Shown here piece after piece: positions 59,578 through 64,000 of a stretch of 64,000 nucleotides of DNA; position 1 is the first letter of the stretch; every line of letters starts with the position of its first letter. The stretch is taken from assembly GCA_016793465.1 (NCBI GenBank), contig JAEUJW010000067.1, positions 186,001 to 250,000 of the forward strand, written 5' to 3'. The translations under genes and the position numbers were made by a program. Origin of the DNA: Myxococcales bacterium (GTDB taxonomy: Bacteria; Myxococcota; Polyangia; Nannocystales; Nannocystaceae). The notes below the pieces were generated by a model. It was not told the origin of the DNA. It did not search any database and saw only the letters and a list, made by a program, of their open reading frames with translations.

Positions 59578-60242
59578 GGCTTGACTCCTTCGAGGCGGTC
59601 CGCGAGGCGCTGGCCGTCGTCGGCGACCTCGCTGCGGTAGCCGCACATCAGCACGAGCGCGAACAGGACCGCGAGGCCGGCGAGCCAGACGGGCAGGCGC
59701 AGCGGCGGGTGGGGGTGGTTCCAGTCGGCGGGTTTGACCGGCGGGAGCGCGTCGTCCTCGAGGATGCGCTCGCGCATGCGGTCGTTGACGCGGCGCATGA
59801 GGGTGTCGAAGCCCTTGGCGTCGGCGCGGGCGGCGTACTTGCCGCGGAAGCCGAGGTAGATGGCGGTGGCGTAGATCTGCAGGACGTCGCCGGCGTTCAC
59901 GTCGTCGCGGCGGGTGTCGAGCAGGGCCTCGAGGTAGCCGAAGAAGCCCTCGCCGGCGCGGACCTCCTGGAAGTAGTCGCGCTGGAGGAGGTGGTGCTCC
60001 CAGTAGTCGGCGATCTGGCCGGGCTGGGCCTGGGCGACCTCGTCGAGCAGGGCGACCATGGCGTACTTGATCATGCGGGCCTGCTCGGCGTTGAAGCCGG
60101 CCTTCCTCGCCTGGCCCTCGAGCGCCTCGACGCAGTCGGCGGCGCTGCGGTGGAACTTGCTGATGTTGTCGATCGCGCCCGGCTGCAGCAGCAGGAACAC
60201 GTGATCGAAGCAGGCCTTCGTCAGGTCGTGGACGCGGTGCAT
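59574..60242 (-). CDS. tssL: T6SS inner-membrane protein TssL (DotU)
   Basis: TssL is the DotU-like partner of TssM at the inner membrane, contacting the baseplate. The 222-residue protein is a helical cytoplasmic domain (~1-165: 'KYAMVALLDEVAQ', 'YFQEVRAGEGFFGYLEALL', 'VLQIYATAIYLGFRGKY') plus a C-terminal TM helix (~182-202). It has no C-terminal peptidoglycan-binding OmpA domain, so the OmpA-like protein at 30905 or TssM must provide wall contact. It lies 6 nt after tssK and overlaps tssM by 4 nt. Confidence 0.94.
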   Translation of the reverse strand: MHRVHDLTKACFDHVFLLLQPGAIDNISKFHRSAADCVEALEGQARKAGFNAEQARMIKYAMVALLDEVAQAQPGQIADYWEHHLLQRDYFQEVRAGEGFFGYLEALLDTRRDDVNAGDVLQIYATAIYLGFRGKYAARADAKGFDTLMRRVNDRMRERILEDDALPPVKPADWNHPHPPLRLPVWLAGLAVLFALVLMCGYRSEVADDGQRLADRLEGVKP

Positions 60243-60248
60243 GGCCGA

Positions 60249-61604
60249 TCAGCCCTCGCGCGCGGGGATCCCCATGAGGGTGACGCGGGCGTGGCGGGGG
60301 TCGTAGGGTGGCTTCAGGTAGATGGCGATGGTGCGTTCGTTGAGGATCTCGCGCCAGTGCGGGTCCTCGGTGGCGACCATGAAGTAGACCTGCTTGGGCT
60401 TGATCGGGATCTCGGTCGGCGGGCGGTGGGTCGCGCGCAGCGGCACGCCGAGGGTGTTGTTCTTGACGACCGCGGGGATGCGCTTCCAGGTCGCGATCTT
60501 GGCCAGCTCGGGCACCTCGTTGGCGATCTGCTGCTGCTCGCCCTCGGCCTCGACGGCGAGCACGTACTGGGTGCAGCGCAGCAGCTTGTCGTCGCGGAGC
60601 TCGCCGATCCACGAGTTGTCCTGGCGGGCGCGCAGCGGGATGGTGACGAAGGCCTCCTGGATGACGACGCCGAGCAGGCGGCGGATCTCGGCCAGCAGCT
60701 TGCCGAGCGAGGCCTGGGGGTCGGCGTGCTTGTAGACCGGCAGGTCGGCGGGGTCGCCGTCGGTGGCGAAGGTCATGAGCTCGCCGGCGAGGCGCGAGAG
60801 CTCGACGTAGACCGGCCACAGCGGCAGCGTCGGCGTGTCGGCGAAGTGTTTCAATACTGGCGTCGCGCCGTTGAGGGTCTGGAGGAACAGGTAGCGGGTG
60901 ATGTCCTGGGCGTTGAACTCGATGCGCACGCCGTCGCGGGTGCGGCGCTCCTCGGCCAGCTTGCGCCGCTTGGTGACGATCTGCCCGAGCAGGTCCTGCA
61001 GGTTGGCGTGCAGCGCCGGGGCGGCGGTGAGGGCCAGGCACGGCGGGGTGAACTCGTCGGAGATGCGAAAGCCGGTGTCGTCGCGCACGACCTCGGCGAT
61101 CTTGATGGCCGTGTAGTCGTCGCGCGGCTCGTTGCCGAACAGCAGGGTCAGGTTGGGGTCGCTGAACTGCAGCTCGCGCTCGTTGCGGGCCTGGGTCAGG
61201 TCGAACACGCTGCGGGTGGCCAGGCGGTAGCGCTGCATGGCCGCGGCGTTGTCGCTGACGTAGTTGGCCACGCCCTCGCGGATGGTCGGCAGGGCGAGGA
61301 ACACCTCGAGCGCGCGCATGTTGGCGGGGAAGGCCGGGGCGATCGGCTTGCTCGGCGGGCGGTAGCGGCTGGTCGCTTCGAACGACACCGGGGTGCCGTC
61401 GGGCATCACGCCGCGGAAGCTCATGAGCGCCATCTGCCCGGCCTTGACCGCGCCGGCGTCGAAGCTCTGGGTGACCACGCCCCAGTGCATCGGCGTGACG
61501 GCCGACATCCATGAGGCGAGGTTCTGCTCGTGGTAGAGGTCCTGCTGCTGCATGTGCTGCGGGCACAGCAGCATCCCCTCACTCCATACGGGGCGTCCTG
61601 ACAA
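60249..61604 (-). CDS. tssK: T6SS baseplate protein TssK
   Basis: TssK links the baseplate wedge (TssE/F/G/K) to the TssL/TssM complex. The 451-residue protein begins 'SGRPVWSEGMLLCPQHMQQQ' and ends 'HWREILNERTIAIYLKPPYD' plus a short β-region, both typical. The start is TTG at 61604, with the ribosome site GGGAGGTGAG inside the tssJ end, 3 nt downstream. Its usual partners TssE, TssF and TssG are not encoded in this window. Confidence 0.95.
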   Translation of the reverse strand: MSGRPVWSEGMLLCPQHMQQQDLYHEQNLASWMSAVTPMHWGVVTQSFDAGAVKAGQMALMSFRGVMPDGTPVSFEATSRYRPPSKPIAPAFPANMRALEVFLALPTIREGVANYVSDNAAAMQRYRLATRSVFDLTQARNERELQFSDPNLTLLFGNEPRDDYTAIKIAEVVRDDTGFRISDEFTPPCLALTAAPALHANLQDLLGQIVTKRRKLAEERRTRDGVRIEFNAQDITRYLFLQTLNGATPVLKHFADTPTLPLWPVYVELSRLAGELMTFATDGDPADLPVYKHADPQASLGKLLAEIRRLLGVVIQEAFVTIPLRARQDNSWIGELRDDKLLRCTQYVLAVEAEGEQQQIANEVPELAKIATWKRIPAVVKNNTLGVPLRATHRPPTEIPIKPKQVYFMVATEDPHWREILNERTIAIYLKPPYDPRHARVTLMGIPAREG

Positions 61605-61607
61605 GTC

Positions 61608-62366
61608 TCACCTCCCGGGCAGCTTGGGCGCTGTCGGTTTGTTGGGGGCCGAGGGCGTGCTCGGCGTCTTGGGCGTGGGGTCCTTGGGCTGGTCCGGCAT
61701 GTCGGGCAGCTTGGGCGGCGCCTTCTTCTTGGTCTTCTTCTTGGGCGCGCCGACGTTGCCGCAGACGACGCCGAACTCGTCGGCCTTGAAGTTCGAGGGC
61801 GGCTGGGCGCCGCCGACGAGCTCGCTGCCCTCGATGTCGAGGTAGACGCAGGGCACGGGCACGTCGGCGTCCTTGGCGACGGCGTCGCACTGGGCGTCCT
61901 TCAGGCCCGCGGGCACCGCGTAGGTGGTGTACCAGGCGGTGCCGAGCGGCACGCGGAACTGGGCGACGACCAGCAGGGTGGTGACCTTGGGCTTGACCTG
62001 CATCTCGAAGGCCTCCTTGGTGGAGGGGAAGGCGGTCAGCTCCTTCTTGTCGACGAACTCCTCGCCGAGCGCCTGCTCGCCCTGCTCCTTCAGCGCGTCG
62101 GCGTCGAGGTCCTCGAGCACCGAGGTGCCGGACAGCTGGTAGACGACGACCTGGGTCGGCCACGACTGGCTGTTCTCGCCGACGTTGGCGCGGTCCGACG
62201 TGCGGATGAGGAGCTGGACGCGCTGCGGCTCCTCGCATGGAGGGGTCGCGCTGCCCTTGGGCTTGCAGGCGACGCCGATGGCCGCGCCGGCGACGACGGC
62301 GGCGATGACGACGGCGGTGATGTGTGGCGCGCCGGGGACAAGCGCTTGCGCCAGTCGGGATGTCAC
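61608..62366 (-). CDS. tssJ: T6SS outer-membrane lipoprotein TssJ
   Basis: TssJ is the outer-membrane lipoprotein that docks TssM. The 252-residue protein has an N-terminal hydrophobic signal (~15-33) ending at 'GVACKPKG', where Cys34 is the likely lipidation site although the lipobox is atypical. A β-sandwich domain follows (~45-190: 'QRVQLLIRTSDRANVGENSQ', 'PTQVVVYQLSGTSVLEDLD', 'TTLLVVAQFRVPLGTAWY'). The Lys/Pro tail after ~205 is longer than usual and may extend toward partners. The GTG at 62366 is preceded at 6 nt by TAGCGT. It begins the core tss unit. Confidence 0.85.
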   Translation of the reverse strand: MTSRLAQALVPGAPHITAVVIAAVVAGAAIGVACKPKGSATPPCEEPQRVQLLIRTSDRANVGENSQSWPTQVVVYQLSGTSVLEDLDADALKEQGEQALGEEFVDKKELTAFPSTKEAFEMQVKPKVTTLLVVAQFRVPLGTAWYTTYAVPAGLKDAQCDAVAKDADVPVPCVYLDIEGSELVGGAQPPSNFKADEFGVVCGNVGAPKKKTKKKAPPKLPDMPDQPKDPTPKTPSTPSAPNKPTAPKLPGR

Positions 62367-62372
62367 GGGGCC

Positions 62373-62378
62373 ACGCTA
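62373..62378 (-). promoter_or_regulatory. Candidate -10 box (TAGCGT) of the tssJ-K-L-M-C2-A unit
   Basis: Read on the minus strand, TAGCGT is separated from the tssJ GTG by six bases (GGCCCC). Sequence and spacing are the same as for the plus-strand lipoprotein gene at 12973. Confidence 0.42.
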
Positions 62379-62455
62379 CCACGAGGCGCGCGGGCGGTGA
62401 TCGACGTCAGGCGGGGCGAAGTCGCGGCGTGTCGTTGCACGCGCACGCCCGCAGG

Positions 62456-64000
62456 TCATTCGCCGGCGTCGAGCCGCTCGACCAGCTCGCCGCCGTGCGC
62501 GTGGCGGATCTCGACGAGAGAGCTCGCTTGTGCACCTACGCTCGGAGCAGCGCGCAGGCCGAGGATGAGGTCGAAGCTGCCGGAGGCGAAGGCGTGCACG
62601 GCGGCGGCGTCGGCGGGCACGGACAGCGAGACGAGCGTCTGCAGGCGCGCGAGCGCGGCTTCGGGCGAGACCGCGGAAAGGCTGGCGATCAGCGCGCCCG
62701 GGGTCTGCCTCGCGGCGTCGCACAGGTCGGCCGCCTCGCGGCCGGACAGGTCGTGGACGACCAGGCAGTCGGGGCGGACGCGCAGAGCGCTGCGCACGGC
62801 GGCGTGCATGTCGCGGGATCCGTCGACGACGATCGCGTTGCCGAGGAGGGCGCGGGCGACGGCGCCGCGGTGGACGACGACGATGCGCTGGTCGGGCGGT
62901 GCGGCGGCGGCGACGGCGGCGACCCAGCCGACGGTGTCGAGGCCGTGGGGGCCGCAGATCAGCACGTTCTCGCCGCGGGCCACGGCGGACGCGAGGATGT
63001 CGGCGGCGTCGGCGGAGATGCGGCCCTGGCCGACGAGGTCGGCGAGCGAGGCGGGGCCGGGCTGGGGCGGGGTGACGAGCACGATCGGCCCGCCGTGGAC
63101 GAGCGGCTTGCCGACGGCGTGCACGACCACGCCGGCGGGCGTGACGCCGTCGATGCCGGGGTGGCGCTCGTCGGGGGCGCGGCCGATCATGCGGTGGAGC
63201 GCGAGCTCGATGGCGCGGTCGCAGGAGAAGCGGGTCGGGTGGCGGGTGCGGGCGCCGTCGCGGCGCACGTCGATGTGGTCGGCGCCGTGGACGAACACCT
63301 CCGACACGGCCTCGTCGGCGAGGAGGTCGGTGAGCGGGCCGAGGCCGGTGACCTCGCGGGCGATCCACTCGGCCCACTGGCGGCGCTGGCGGGCGTCGAG
63401 GTCGGGGCAGCACAGGTCGACGGCGCTGCGGGCGTACTGCAGGGCGTTGGCCTCGGCGTTGGGGTTGTTGGGGCCGTCGGCGGACAGGCGCGCGGCGGTG
63501 CGGTCGAAGGCGCCGCGCAGGCCGGTGGTCGGGGCGGCGGCGACGAGCCGCGGGAGGTCGCCGAACTCGGCGCCGACGCGGGGCGCGGGCTCGTGCCCGC
63601 GGGGGCCGAAGTCTGCGGGCGGGGCGGCGAAGTCGGGGTTGGTCTGGCGCGGCGCGTAGGCGGGGGCGGAGGCGCCGCGGGCCAGGGGTTCGGGGCCGAG
63701 GTCGGGGCCGGCGGCGGCGTGCATGCCGGAGGAGCGGGCCGAGAAATCGCGCGCGCCGGGCAGGACGTCGGGCTCGGGGGCGCGGCGCATGCCGGAGCCG
63801 CCGGGGTCGAGCGCGGGCTCGGGGGCGCCGAGGAGGCTGGGGGGCTCGTCGAATTCGGGGGCCTCGTGGGCGAGCTCGTCGAAGTCGCCGGGGGAGATTT
63901 CGGCGACTTCGCCCTCGGGGTCGACGTACTCGGGGAGCTCGGCGACCTCGGCGAGCTCACCGCCGTCGCCGTCGTCGGCGACCGACTCGAAGTGCAGCGT
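62456..64000 (-). CDS. CpaF-like ATPase homologue with lost Walker A, N-terminus off window
   Basis: The minus-strand frame is open to the right edge, so the gene is cut at its 5' end; an internal ATG at 63790 is not assumed to be the start. The visible part has an acidic segment (first ~60 codons), a Pro/Ala linker and a CpaF/TadA-like domain. That domain has 'GLGPLTDLLADEAVSEVFVH', 'HIDVRRDGAR' and 'FSCDRAIELALHRMIGRAPD'. Where CpaF has GGTGSGKT it reads 'LICGPHGLDTVGW', lacking Lys/Thr, and the Walker B/Glu-box is 'CLVVHDLSGREA' (Asp for Glu). It probably does not hydrolyse ATP. Placed just before tssJ, it may be a T6SS scaffold. Confidence 0.72.
   Translation of the reverse strand, partial: TLHFESVADDGDGGELAEVAELPEYVDPEGEVAEISPGDFDELAHEAPEFDEPPSLLGAPEPALDPGGSGMRRAPEPDVLPGARDFSARSSGMHAAAGPDLGPEPLARGASAPAYAPRQTNPDFAAPPADFGPRGHEPAPRVGAEFGDLPRLVAAAPTTGLRGAFDRTAARLSADGPNNPNAEANALQYARSAVDLCCPDLDARQRRQWAEWIAREVTGLGPLTDLLADEAVSEVFVHGADHIDVRRDGARTRHPTRFSCDRAIELALHRMIGRAPDERHPGIDGVTPAGVVVHAVGKPLVHGGPIVLVTPPQPGPASLADLVGQGRISADAADILASAVARGENVLICGPHGLDTVGWVAAVAAAAPPDQRIVVVHRGAVARALLGNAIVVDGSRDMHAAVRSALRVRPDCLVVHDLSGREAADLCDAARQTPGALIASLSAVSPEAALARLQTLVSLSVPADAAAVHAFASGSFDLILGLRAAPSVGAQASSLVEIRHAHGGELVERLDAGE

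Noticed and set aside
56671..59640. 989-codon plus-strand frame over tssM
   Set aside because: Composition is low-complexity (Gly, Ala, Val, Glu) and the minus strand encodes TssM with Walker A and TM helices.

Overview
The window is very GC-rich DNA from a delta-proteobacterial, myxobacterium-type genome, most likely Nannocystaceae (Nannocystis-like). This placement is inferred from several traits. Start codons are often GTG or TTG. There are lipoproteins with long Ser/Gly/Thr linkers, membrane proteins carrying eukaryote-like Ser/Thr kinase, FHA and WD40 domains, AgmX-like and Cys-rich periplasmic domains, and a type VI secretion system (T6SS) wired to phospho-threonine signalling. No rRNA, tRNA, CRISPR array or insertion sequence was seen.

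Positions 1-24.7 kb are a housekeeping and accessory mix. They hold an ankyrin protein cut by the left edge, a MerR/TipAS regulator, envelope proteins, and peptidoglycan genes scattered over both strands (mraY-murD, murF, a solitary ftsZ, murC-murB). Also present are an HNH nuclease, a PhyH-type dioxygenase, a di-haem cytochrome c peroxidase lipoprotein, an FGE-like lipoprotein, aroE, mutY and a histidine kinase homologue that has lost its phospho-acceptor histidine. A small SelW-like selenoprotein gene (14086-14334) carries an in-frame UGA in a CxxU motif, followed by a hairpin with a GGUCU loop like the E. coli fdhF SECIS. An acyl-CoA ligase reduced to its two ends lies next to murB.

Positions 24.9-38.2 kb start with clpV (tssH). 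A five-gene run follows: a Ser/Thr kinase with an AgmX-like outside domain, a VKOR-thioredoxin fusion, an OmpA-like Cys-rich protein, a tiny membrane protein and a TlpA-like protein. It looks like an envelope thiol/disulfide module. A transmembrane FHA-WD40 protein comes next, separated by one envelope gene.

Positions 38.2-64 kb are a T6SS locus. One minus-strand unit is tssB-tssC-kinase-(FHA-TM-LysM2-MepA endopeptidase). hcp stands alone on the plus strand. The effector module is vgrG-PAAR-membrane protein/putative effector-unknown-(FHA-like-DUF4123)-small protein-Tle lipase. The core unit is tssJ-K-L-M-C2-A, preceded by a degenerate CpaF-like ATPase that runs off the right edge. tssE, tssF and tssG are not in the window.

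Two patterns run through the window. At least thirteen genes have a TANNNT box ending only 6-12 nt before the start codon, usually without a Shine-Dalgarno sequence, which suggests mostly leaderless transcription. The 14-bp inverted repeat TGTCC-N4-GGACA occurs seven times, far above a rough composition-based expectation.
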